In this document: positions 1-5,917 of the stretch, one piece after another
How the letters are laid out: every line of letters starts with the position of its first letter
Numbering within the stretch: position 1 is the first letter of the stretch
Assembly: GCF_040654195.1 (NCBI RefSeq)
Contig: NZ_JBFAHM010000030.1
Location: 1-14,657, forward strand
Direction of reading: 5' to 3'
DNA from: Hamadaea sp013361475
GTDB lineage: Bacteria > Actinomycetota > Actinomycetes > Mycobacteriales > Micromonosporaceae
Length of the DNA: 14,657 bases
Notes under the pieces: model-generated
Databases searched by the model: none
Told to the model about the DNA's origin: nothing
What the model saw: only the letters and a program-made list of their open reading frames with translations
Program-made: the position numbers and the translations under genes

Positions 1-134
1 GATGAAAAATGTGCGATCCCACCGAAGCGAGATCCGCTACTTTGGCACTGGCTTTACAAGCACCCTGTTGAGTTCTCAAAGAACAAGCACACACCGCTCG
101 TCGTCCCACATTGTGGGATCCCGCTCGGGGCAAC
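1..134 (-). promoter_or_regulatory. Leader of an rRNA operon (16S lies beyond the left edge)
   Basis: Read on the minus strand, this stretch follows two tandem promoters and contains the element TTCTTTGAGAACTCAACAG (65-83). That element is characteristic of the transcribed leader just before 16S rRNA in actinobacteria and resembles a boxA antitermination site (TGTTCTTTGA). No mature 16S sequence is visible, so the 16S 5' end should start shortly outside the window. The leader also carries an 8-bp inverted repeat (15-22 with 113-120) flanking the boxA-like element, and a local hairpin at 104-118. Identification rests on the boxA-like motif and the promoter arrangement; the absence of 16S sequence itself is the main limit. 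Confidence 0.75.
104..118 (-). repeat. Short inverted repeat in the rRNA leader
   Basis: Arms TCCCACA (104-110) and TGTGGGA (112-118) are perfect reverse complements around one central base. The right arm, extended to 113-120, can also pair with 15-22, so two alternative stems compete for the same bases. Whether either is used, for example in RNase III processing or antitermination, cannot be told from the sequence. Confidence 0.5.
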
Positions 135-140
135 TCGTCT

Positions 141-169
141 AACTTACTCGGTCGAGTTCGCGGTGTCAA
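141..169 (-). promoter_or_regulatory. Proximal rRNA promoter
   Basis: On the minus strand TTGACA (169-164) is followed after exactly 17 bp by TAAGTT (146-141). The -35 is a perfect consensus, the spacing is optimal, and the start would be near position 134, before the boxA-like leader element. It has the same architecture as the promoter at 286-314, as expected for tandem rRNA promoters. Confidence 0.75.
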
Positions 170-285
170 CCCGCCTCGCCCGATTCCCATGGAGACGCAC
201 ACCACGAATCGTGATGTTCTGTTTCCTGGGGGATCCAGCAGATGTGGCTCGGAGGCATGCTCCGCCGCTCCTTGCTGGCTCGACT

Positions 286-314
286 ACATTAGCCGGTCAG
301 ATTCGCGAAGTCAA
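286..314 (-). promoter_or_regulatory. Upstream rRNA promoter
   Basis: On the minus strand TTGACT (314-309) and TAATGT (291-286) are separated by 17 bp, which predicts a start near 279. The bases between the boxes begin CGCGAA.CT, closely matching the spacer of the proximal promoter (CGCGAACT). This suggests duplicated promoter units. Confidence 0.72.
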
Positions 315-404
315 CCCCGCACCGCCCGGTTGTAGCCTGCCCCGCTCCGGCCTTCCGATCCGAGTGTTTCCGGCTCGTTTGTCCGTTCCGCGCTGGCAGA
401 GAGA

Positions 405-433
405 ACATTACGCAGAGCCCGCAGGGACCGCAA
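405..433 (-). promoter_or_regulatory. Possible third, distal rRNA promoter
   Basis: TTGCGG (433-428) and TAATGT (410-405) are spaced 17 bp on the minus strand, directly after the fahA stop codon. The -10 is identical to that of the promoter at 286-314, but the -35 is weak. Actinobacterial rRNA operons often have more than two promoters. It could also be chance. Confidence 0.4.
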
Positions 434-434
434 A

Positions 435-1568
435 TCAATTATCGCGAATCTTTCCCGCTACCGATCCGAGCTCGATCCGCGAACCGTCCGGTCCGGGGGC
501 GTACGCGCTGATCACGACCTCGTCGCCGACTTCGAGGAAGGTGCGCTTCTCACCTCGAATCTCCACCGGTTCGGCCCCACCCCAGGTGAGTTCGAGGAAC
601 GAACCGACCTGATTCCGCTCCGGACCGGAGACAGTCCCCGAGGCGAACAAGTCCCCCGTACGCAGACTGGCGCCGTTGCTCGTGAGATGTGCCAACTGTT
701 GCGCCGGGGTCCAGTACATCGAGGCGAACGGGGGCCGGCTGACCTCCACCCCGTTCCAGGTGACCGTCAGCCGGAGGTCGAGCCCGAGGTGCGGGGAGTC
801 CGCGAGATGCTCCACCACCGCGGGATCCTGTGTCGGTGCGGCGACCCAGGCTTCGTCCAAGGCGGCGAGCGGCGTGATCCAGGCCGACACAGACGTCGCA
901 AAGGATTTGCCCAGGAACGGTCCCAAGGGTTGGTACTCGAACGCCTGGATGTCCCGGGCGGACCAGTCGTTGACCAGCACCACGCCGAAGACGTGCTGGG
1001 CGAAGTCCCCGGCGGACACGCTCGTGCCCAGGTCGGAGGGCGTACCGACGACGAAGCCGACCTCGGCCTCGATGTCCAGGCGGCGGCATGGCCCGGCGAC
1101 GCCGGGCGAGAGCAACCCGGACGGGCGAGTGATCTCCGTACCGGAGACCACGACTGTGCCGGCCCGGCCGTGATAGCCGATCGGCAGATGACGCCAGTTC
1201 GGCAGCAACGGCGGCTGGCCCGGGCGGAAGATCTGCCCCACGTTCGACGCATGGTGTTCGGACGAGTAGAAGTCGACGTAGTCGGCGACCTCGAACGGCA
1301 GCACCAGCTCCACGTCGCTCAACGGAACCAGGAATTCGGCGAGCGCAGGGCTGCCGACCAGGTCCAGCAGCTCTCGGCGTACCCCTTGCCAGACGGTGGG
1401 GCCCGCGGCCAGGAACTTCTGGAGGGTGGGCGCGAGCAGCGCGCCGCCCGCGGAGATCGACCCGCGCGTCTCCGCCGCGTGGAGGTCGATCAGGTGATCG
1501 CCCCAGCGGGCCGCGCACCGGGACTCCCCGGTACGCAGAAAGACGCCGTATGGCAGGTGGTCGAGCAC
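435..1568 (-). CDS. fahA: Fumarylacetoacetase (fumarylacetoacetate hydrolase)
   Basis: Last enzyme of homogentisate breakdown. It hydrolyses fumarylacetoacetate to fumarate and acetoacetate in the cytoplasm. The 377-residue product matches the FAH family throughout. Metal ligands and catalytic residues known from the mammalian enzyme line up with conserved spacing: D99, H106 (DFYSSEHH), E167 and E169 (DIEAEVG), D201 (NDWSARD), K221 (FLGKSF) and E317 (SGTVSGPE). The N-terminus begins directly at LDHLPYGVF and looks a little shorter than in other family members. The GTG start at 1568 is supported by GGGAGGG four bases upstream. It lies 13 nt after the stop of the unknown gene at 1582-2436, so the two are very likely one operon. 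After its TGA stop, transcription points straight into the rRNA promoters. Identification is firm. Confidence 0.95.
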   Translation of the reverse strand: MLDHLPYGVFLRTGESRCAARWGDHLIDLHAAETRGSISAGGALLAPTLQKFLAAGPTVWQGVRRELLDLVGSPALAEFLVPLSDVELVLPFEVADYVDFYSSEHHASNVGQIFRPGQPPLLPNWRHLPIGYHGRAGTVVVSGTEITRPSGLLSPGVAGPCRRLDIEAEVGFVVGTPSDLGTSVSAGDFAQHVFGVVLVNDWSARDIQAFEYQPLGPFLGKSFATSVSAWITPLAALDEAWVAAPTQDPAVVEHLADSPHLGLDLRLTVTWNGVEVSRPPFASMYWTPAQQLAHLTSNGASLRTGDLFASGTVSGPERNQVGSFLELTWGGAEPVEIRGEKRTFLEVGDEVVISAYAPGPDGSRIELGSVAGKIRDN

Positions 1569-1581
1569 TGACCCTCCCGGG

Positions 1582-2436
1582 TTACAGGCCGAGCAGACCG
1601 AGCTGGACCAGGTCTTCCAGCGGCTCGGCGATCGAACAGGTGCCGTAGCCCACCCAGAGCGGGCGATCGGCCTGACGGCGGGTACGCGCCGCCTCCATCA
1701 ACGTCAGCGGCTGAGTCGTGCCGATCACCGCCGCGACGTCGGCGACCTCCGCACCCTCCGCGGCGGCGCAGGCGCCCGCGAGCACGTTGAGGAATCCGTG
1801 GTGGACGAAGCCGGTCTCCGGATCGGTGTGGCGCACGGCGTGGTGCAGCCCGGCGGTCAGCTTGAACGGCAGCTGACGGTCGCGGCAGGCGCAGATCACG
1901 GCGGCGAGTTCCATGGGCGTGGGGAACAGTTCGGCGGCCAGGCCACCGGTGCGGAACTTCGCCGCGACCGGCTGGCCGGCGGCGCGCGCTTCGGCCACGG
2001 TGTCCAGTGCTTCCAGCAATCCCCAGGTCAACGGGATCTCGGCATAGCCCATCAGGCCGTGCTCGGCGAGCATGGAGAGCAGTGCTCTCAGGCCGGGCTG
2101 GGGGTCTTCCCCGCGCTTGGCGACGGCCGCCTCCACCTGCTGCACCGGCAGTCGCGGGTCGATGCCCGAGAGCGTGGTGGACAGCTGGGCCAGCGGCTGG
2201 TCGCCGATGACGCCGATCTCGATCCGCTCGTCCGGCCGGAGCTGGGCGGCCGCCTCCTTCGCCGCAGACGCCGGCAGGAGGAGGACTCCGACGAGGTCGG
2301 AGTACCAGGCGGAGCGGTGCTCTCGGTGCCCCGTGAAGGCCTGCGACAACGTCGCGTTGCCCGGCGGGAACACGGCGGCATCGTCGAGCAACCGCTGGAG
2401 AAGCGGTGGGATCGGTGCGCTCGCCGCCGTTGACAT
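1582..2436 (-). CDS. Conserved protein of unknown function in the homogentisate locus
   Basis: I do not recognise an assigned function. The 284-residue product is soluble, with no signal peptide or membrane segment. Apparent conserved-looking motifs are DDAAVFPPGNA (18-28), AKFRTGG (159-165), KLTAGLHHAVRH (192-203), HHGFLNVL (212-219) and a C-terminal YGTCSIAEPLEDL (264-276). Alternating hydrophobic strands that end in charged or His residues suggest an alpha/beta barrel enzyme, which is an inference. It is placed between the divergent promoter and fahA, 13 nt before the latter, so it is probably co-expressed with tyrosine degradation. No maleylacetoacetate isomerase gene is in the window, so that activity or a repair step is a possible role, unproven. 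The ATG start at 2436 lacks a ribosome binding site. TAGATT ends 8 nt before it, indicating a leaderless mRNA. Confidence 0.85.
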   Translation of the reverse strand: MSTAASAPIPPLLQRLLDDAAVFPPGNATLSQAFTGHREHRSAWYSDLVGVLLLPASAAKEAAAQLRPDERIEIGVIGDQPLAQLSTTLSGIDPRLPVQQVEAAVAKRGEDPQPGLRALLSMLAEHGLMGYAEIPLTWGLLEALDTVAEARAAGQPVAAKFRTGGLAAELFPTPMELAAVICACRDRQLPFKLTAGLHHAVRHTDPETGFVHHGFLNVLAGACAAAEGAEVADVAAVIGTTQPLTLMEAARTRRQADRPLWVGYGTCSIAEPLEDLVQLGLLGL

Positions 2437-2444
2437 GATCAGGC

Positions 2445-2474
2445 AATCTAGCGGATGCTTTGCGGAGCGGACAA
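2445..2474 (-). promoter_or_regulatory. Leaderless promoter of the unknown gene-fahA operon
   Basis: Minus-strand TTGTCC (2474-2469) and TAGATT (2450-2445) are 18 bp apart. The -10 ends 8 nt before the ATG at 2436, so the transcript would start at or next to the start codon. The -35 is embedded in a small inverted repeat, GGACA-agtc-TGTCC (2469-2482), which adjoins the larger palindrome at 2479-2493. Confidence 0.55.
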
Positions 2475-2488
2475 GTCTGTCCGATAAT
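2460..2488 (+). promoter_or_regulatory. hmgA promoter
   Basis: TTGCGG (2460-2465), a 17-bp spacer and GATAAT (2483-2488) give a predicted start near 2495 and a leader of about 37 nt before the hmgA ATG. The -10 matches consensus in five of six positions. The perfect palindrome at 2479-2493 covers this -10, the expected place for a repressor to act. Confidence 0.55.
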
Positions 2489-2493
2489 CGGAC
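2479..2493. promoter_or_regulatory. Palindromic operator candidate
   Basis: GTCCGAT-A-ATCGGAC is a perfect 15-bp palindrome with 7-bp arms. It lies over the -10 of hmgA and just upstream of the -35 of the divergent operon, so one bound regulator could control both directions. No regulator gene is encoded nearby in the window. The protein that binds is unknown. Confidence 0.55.
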
Positions 2494-2531
2494 GATCGAG
2501 CATGCACAGCGGGCAATCTTGGGAGGTCACG

Positions 2532-3719
2532 ATGCCGCACTACCGGAGCGTCGGGGAGATCCCGCGGAAGCGGCACACGCAGTTCCGGCAGCCGGACGGC
2601 AGCCTGTACGCCGAGGAGCTGATGGGCCAGGAGGGGTTCTCCTCCGACTCCTCGCTGCTCTACCACCGGTACCTCCCGACAGCCATCGTCGCGGCCGAGG
2701 CGTACGACCCGCCGGCGTGGACTCGCGTGCCGAACCGTCCTTTGAAGCCCCGCCACCTGCAGACGCACAAGCTGGAGGTCGGTGGCGCCGACGCGGTCAC
2801 CGGCCGGCAGCATCTGCTCGCCAACGACGACGTACGCATCTCCTACGTGGTCGCCGATACCCCGTCCCCGCTCTACCGGAACGCCGTCGGCGACGAGTGT
2901 CTCTACCTCGAGTCCGGCCGGGCCGTCTTCGAGACCTCCTTCGGGCTGCTCGAGGCTAGTGAAGGCGACTACGTCATCATCCCCACCTCGGTGATCTACC
3001 GGGTCGTGCCGGTCGGCGCGCCGGTCCGCATCCTGGCGATCGAGGCGACCGGGCACATCGGCCCGCCCAAGCGCTACCTCTCCGTCCGCGGCCAGTTCCT
3101 GGAACACTCGCCCTACTGCGAGCGCGACGTCCGTGGCCCGTCGGCGCCGCTGCTCGTCGACGAGACCGAGGTCGACGTGCTTGTCCAGCACAGGCGCGGC
3201 TGGACGAAGTTCACCTACGCCCACCACCCGTTCGACGTGGTCGGCTGGGACGGGCACCTCTATCCGTGGGCGTTCTCCATCCACGACTTCGAGCCGATCA
3301 CGGGCCGGATCCACCAGCCGCCGCCCGTACATCAGACCTTCCAAGGCCCGAACTTCGTGATCTGCTCGTTCGTCCCGCGCAAGGTCGACTACCACCCGCT
3401 GGCCATCCCGGTGCCGTACAACCACCACAACGTGGACTCCGACGAGATGCTCTTCTACACCGGCGGCAACTACGAGGCCCGGCGCGGCTCCGGCATCGAA
3501 CAGGGCTCCATCTCCCTGCACCCGTCCGGCTTCACCCACGGACCCCAGCCCGGAGCGCCGGAACGCGCGATCGGCGCCGACTACTTCGACGAGCTGGCCG
3601 TCATGGTCGACACCTTCCGGCCCCTCGACCTGTGCGATGCCGGACTCGCCTGCGAAGACAGCGCGTACGCGTGGACGTGGGCGCGGCCGGGGGCTGCTCG
3701 GCCGGACGGCGCGGGCTGA
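2532..3719 (+). CDS. hmgA: Homogentisate 1,2-dioxygenase family cupin enzyme
   Basis: Predicted to open the ring of homogentisate with O2 and Fe(II), giving maleylacetoacetate, the substrate that leads to the FAH step encoded divergently. The Fe ligand set seen in the human enzyme is present with matching spacing: H299 and E305 (HHNVDSDE) and H336 (GFTHGP). The start is ATG at 2532, preceded by GGGAGGT (2521-2527). An in-frame extension further upstream crosses the promoter and is not credible. The product is 395 residues, shorter than the classical enzyme of about 440. It opens with PHYRSVGEIPRKRHTQF instead of the usual N-terminus, so it belongs to a short HmgA-like subgroup. Substrate assignment rests on the fahA neighbour as well as on the cupin residues. 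The C-terminal tail is Ala/Gly/Pro-rich. Confidence 0.88.
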   Translation: MPHYRSVGEIPRKRHTQFRQPDGSLYAEELMGQEGFSSDSSLLYHRYLPTAIVAAEAYDPPAWTRVPNRPLKPRHLQTHKLEVGGADAVTGRQHLLANDDVRISYVVADTPSPLYRNAVGDECLYLESGRAVFETSFGLLEASEGDYVIIPTSVIYRVVPVGAPVRILAIEATGHIGPPKRYLSVRGQFLEHSPYCERDVRGPSAPLLVDETEVDVLVQHRRGWTKFTYAHHPFDVVGWDGHLYPWAFSIHDFEPITGRIHQPPPVHQTFQGPNFVICSFVPRKVDYHPLAIPVPYNHHNVDSDEMLFYTGGNYEARRGSGIEQGSISLHPSGFTHGPQPGAPERAIGADYFDELAVMVDTFRPLDLCDAGLACEDSAYAWTWARPGAARPDGAG

Positions 3720-3740
3720 CGCTTCGCCGGCGCTCGCTTC

Positions 3741-3800
3741 GCACGGCGGGCCTCGCTCGGCGGTCTCATCGCACGGCGGGCCTCGCTCGGCGGTCGCTTC
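3741..3800. repeat. Tandem 30-bp repeat in the hmgA-ispF gap
   Basis: Two adjacent 30-bp units (3741-3770 and 3771-3800) share their first 25 bases, beginning GCACGGCGGGCCTCGCTCGG. They differ at three of the last five. Degenerate pieces of the same theme (CGCTTCGC, GCTCGGCAGTCGCTTCGC) flank them at 3721-3740 and 3801-3819. The region is non-coding between convergent genes. Similar GCTTCGCTCGGC-rich tracts are familiar from intergenic DNA of related actinobacteria. Confidence 0.7.
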
Positions 3801-3822
3801 GCTCGGCAGTCGCTTCGCGCAT

Positions 3823-3875
3823 TATCCGGGAAAGCGCGGCCTCAGCTGCGGTCGATGGGGACGTTATCCCGGATA
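3823..3875. repeat. Inverted repeat between convergent hmgA and ispF
   Basis: TATCCGGGA (3823-3831) and TCCCGGATA (3867-3875) are perfect 9-bp arms around a 35-nt loop. They lie between the hmgA stop and the ispF stop. The position fits a bidirectional transcription end, but the long loop and missing T-tract make this weak. Confidence 0.4.
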
Positions 3876-3891
3876 TCGCGCCAGATTTCCG

Positions 3892-4395
3892 CTAGAAGGT
3901 GCGGGGCCAGCCGAGGCCAGTGCCGGCGGGACGCGCGGGGGTTAGGAGTGCCACCGCGACGGCGGCCAGCCCTTCGGCTCGCCCGGTGAACCCGAGCCCG
4001 TCGGTGGTCGCGCCGGACAGGGTGATCGGGGCGCCCGCCGCTTCGGAAAGCACCTTCTCCGCTTCATCCCGGCGCTTGCCGATGCGCGGCGCGACCCCGA
4101 TGACCTGGACGGACACGTTGCCGATCTCGTACCCGGCCGCTCGTACCAGCCGAGCCGCCTCGGCGAGCAGGGTCACGCCGGAGGCTCCGCGGAACTCGGG
4201 CCGGTCGACGCCGAAGTTCGCGCCCAGGTCACCCAGCCCGGCCGCGGTGAAGAGCGCGTTGCAGGCTGCGTGGGCTGCGACGTCGCCGTCGGAGTGCCCG
4301 TCGAGTCCGCGCTCGCCCGGCCACTGCAGCCCGGCGACCCAGCACTCGCGGTCTTTCCCGAACGCGTGGATGTCGGTGCCGATGCCGACCCTCAT
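3892..4395 (-). CDS. ispF: 2-C-methyl-D-erythritol 2,4-cyclodiphosphate synthase
   Basis: Fifth step of the MEP isoprenoid pathway. It cyclises CDP-methylerythritol 2-phosphate to MEcPP with release of CMP, as a cytoplasmic homotrimer. The 167-residue length is normal for the family. The metal-binding residues D8, H10 (GTDIHAF) and H42 fall at the same numbers as in E. coli IspF, followed by the DLGANF and TTDGLGFTGR segments of the active site. The start is ATG at 4395, whose last two bases overlap the ispD TGA stop in an ATGA arrangement, so translation is probably coupled. A longer in-frame reading to 4491 would run inside ispD and is rejected. Last gene of the leftward carD-ispD-ispF unit. 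Confidence 0.96.
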   Translation of the reverse strand: MRVGIGTDIHAFGKDRECWVAGLQWPGERGLDGHSDGDVAAHAACNALFTAAGLGDLGANFGVDRPEFRGASGVTLLAEAARLVRAAGYEIGNVSVQVIGVAPRIGKRRDEAEKVLSEAAGAPITLSGATTDGLGFTGRAEGLAAVAVALLTPARPAGTGLGWPRTF

Positions 4396-5120
4396 CGGGC
4401 CACCTCCCCGGACGCCGTCAGCAGGGCCTCGGCGATGATCAGATCGACCGGGCGCGTGATCTTGAGGGCCAGCTCCGACCCCGGTATGCAATGCACCGGC
4501 AGCCCCAGTCGTTCCACCATCCCGGCGTCGTCCGTATGCTCGCCAGCCGCTTCGGCGTGCGCCTTCACGAGCACCTCACGCCGGAAGCCCTGGGGAGTCT
4601 GCACGGCGCGCAGCTCACTGCGGTCGACCGTTGCGGCGACGTCCCCGTTCGAGTCGACGCGCTTGATCGTGTCGACCACCGGCAGCACCGGGATGACCGC
4701 TCCGTGCCCGGTGCGTACCGCCTCGGCGACGCCGTCGACCAGCTGGGGCGGGGTGAGCGCCCGAGCCGCGTCGTGCACGAGCACGATGTCGATCCCCTCG
4801 GGAACGACAGCGAGCGCCCGGGCGACCGACTCCTGCCGGCTCGCCCCGCCGGCGACCACGACCAGGTCGGCGTCCACCTCGGCCAGCAGCTCCTGAACCT
4901 CGGCGACGAGGTGCGGGGGAGCGGCGACGACGATCAGCCGCACCGAAACCGCCGCGGCGGCCCGCTTGACCGCGTGGACCAGCAAGGATTCCCCACGCAG
5001 CTCACGCAGGGCTTTGGGGACGTCGCCACCGAGGCGTACGCCGGCCCCCGCGGCGGGAACGAGAACCGCGGCATCACCACGTGAGGTGGTGATGCCGCGG
5101 TCTGCGAGTTTTTCGATCAC
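4392..5120 (-). CDS. ispD: 2-C-methyl-D-erythritol 4-phosphate cytidylyltransferase
   Basis: Third step of the MEP pathway. It joins CTP and MEP to CDP-ME, releasing pyrophosphate. The family signature is complete: nucleotide-binding VPAAGAGVRLGGDVPKAL (21-38), GGASRQESV (91-99), VLVHDAAR (113-120), RAVQTPQGF (171-179), TDDAGMVE (196-203) and ITRPVDL (221-227). The chosen GTG start at 5120 lies 7 nt after the carD stop and has no clear ribosome binding site, so it probably relies on coupling. There is no later in-frame start codon before the conserved core, which begins at about residue 19. The first 18 residues are therefore an extension, most of it encoded by a perfect hairpin (5065-5101). 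The next gene, ispF, overlaps by 4 nt. Confidence 0.94.
   Translation of the reverse strand: MIEKLADRGITTSRGDAAVLVPAAGAGVRLGGDVPKALRELRGESLLVHAVKRAAAAVSVRLIVVAAPPHLVAEVQELLAEVDADLVVVAGGASRQESVARALAVVPEGIDIVLVHDAARALTPPQLVDGVAEAVRTGHGAVIPVLPVVDTIKRVDSNGDVAATVDRSELRAVQTPQGFRREVLVKAHAEAAGEHTDDAGMVERLGLPVHCIPGSELALKITRPVDLIIAEALLTASGEVAR
5065..5101 (-). repeat. Perfect 16-bp hairpin in the 5' end of ispD
   Basis: Arms ACCGCGGCATCACCAC (5065-5080) and GTGGTGATGCCGCGGT (5086-5101) are perfect reverse complements around a 5-nt loop. In the minus-strand mRNA it begins 26 nt after the carD stop and spans ispD codons 7-19. It lacks a U-tract. It could be an attenuator or I-shaped terminator after carD, a processing site, or a structure limiting ispD translation. 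Confidence 0.8.
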
Positions 5121-5127
5121 GGGGGTG

Positions 5128-5613
5128 TTATGCCTCGTGCAGCACCTTGTCGAGCAGAACCTCAGCCTCGTCCTTGGTGCTCCGCTCGGCGAGAGCCACC
5201 TCGCCGACGAGGATGTCGCGAGCCTTCGCGAGCATGCGCTTCTCTCCGGCCGAGAGGCCACGCTCGCGCTCGCGCCGCCAGAGGTCTCGCACGACCTCGG
5301 CGACCTTGAGCGGATTGCCGGAGGCCAGCTTCTCCAGGTTCGCCTTGTAACGCCGCGACCAGTTGGTCGGCTCCTCGGTGTGCGGAGCTCGCAGGACATC
5401 GAAGACCTTGGTCAGGCCCTCTTCTCCGACGACTTCGCGCACGCCGACGATCTCGGCGTTCTCAGCGGGGACACGCACCGTCAGATCGCCTTGAGCGACA
5501 CGAAGGACGAGGTACTGCTTTTCCTCACCCTTGATGATGCGAGTCTCGATAGCCTCGATGAGTGCGGCCCCGTGGTGGGGGTAGACAACGGTCTCGCCGA
5601 CACTGAAAACCAT
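5128..5613 (-). CDS. carD: CarD/CdnL RNA polymerase-binding transcription factor
   Basis: Binds the RNA polymerase beta subunit and stabilises the open complex, notably at rRNA promoters. It is essential in mycobacteria. The 161-residue product is the usual length. The N-terminal Tudor-like RNAP interaction domain is about residues 1-60 (VFSVGETVVYPHHG), and the C-terminal helical DNA-binding domain contains the conserved Trp in EPTNWSRRYKAN. The ATG at 5613 is preceded by AAAGGGG about 10 nt upstream. A possible promoter is GGGACA-17 bp-TACCCT (-10 at 5646-5641 on the minus strand), which is weak. It is the first gene of a unit with ispD and ispF. An rRNA leader lies at the other end of the window, but there is no reason to think proximity matters. 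Confidence 0.96.
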   Translation of the reverse strand: MVFSVGETVVYPHHGAALIEAIETRIIKGEEKQYLVLRVAQGDLTVRVPAENAEIVGVREVVGEEGLTKVFDVLRAPHTEEPTNWSRRYKANLEKLASGNPLKVAEVVRDLWRRERERGLSAGEKRMLAKARDILVGEVALAERSTKDEAEVLLDKVLHEA

Positions 5614-5917
5614 AGGTACGAAACCCCTTTCGCTGTGTCTAGGGTAACACGGCTCCGCACCGATGTCCCACCCTGCGCCCCACCGTTAGCGCAGCTCACA
5701 GTGCCTGTAATCGTGAGCACTCCGGGTTGCGCGACTAGCAAAGAAGGGGCATGACGACCGGTTTAGGTGGGTATCCCAAGGATGCCAGAGGAGCCGTTGG
5801 TGACGGAGAGTGCCGGGTAGTTGACCGAAAGTCCCAAACGTCGACGCGAAGAACGTCTGGCGCTCGGCGGCCCGCAGCGGCACACTGAAAGCCACCATGC
5901 AGGAGGAGTCCGGGGCG
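5614..5917. other. Divergent intergenic region between carD and the membrane protein gene
   Basis: This 304-bp gap holds the upstream signals of carD on the minus strand (ribosome binding site near 5622-5629 and a weak -10 TACCCT at 5646-5641). It also holds the unidentified promoter of the rightward genes. Short inverted repeats are present at 5694-5718 (GCTCAC/GTGAGC) and, overlapping, 5700-5721 (AGTGC/GCACT). TTGACC at 5821 looks like a -35 but has no convincing -10. A 12-codon reading frame at 5782-5820 (MPEEPLVTESAG) has no support. I see no RNA gene. Confidence 0.5.

Noticed and set aside
111..612. Rightward open frames over the rRNA promoter region
   Set aside because: They run through two strong promoters and the 3' end of fahA, lack ribosome binding sites and show no family resemblance.
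550..1518. A 322-codon minus-strand frame inside fahA
   Set aside because: It overlaps a complete fumarylacetoacetase whose catalytic residues are all in the other frame.
3720..3891. CRISPR-like repeat
   Set aside because: The units are directly adjacent without unique spacers, and no cas gene is present.
3637..3945. Small frame encoding repeated HGGPRSAV segments
   Set aside because: The repeats come from the 30-bp DNA repeat. The frame starts inside hmgA and ends inside ispF, with no ribosome binding site.
5782..5820. Twelve-codon reading frame before the membrane protein, possible leader peptide
   Set aside because: No run of regulatory codons, no terminator behind it, and no sign of attenuation.
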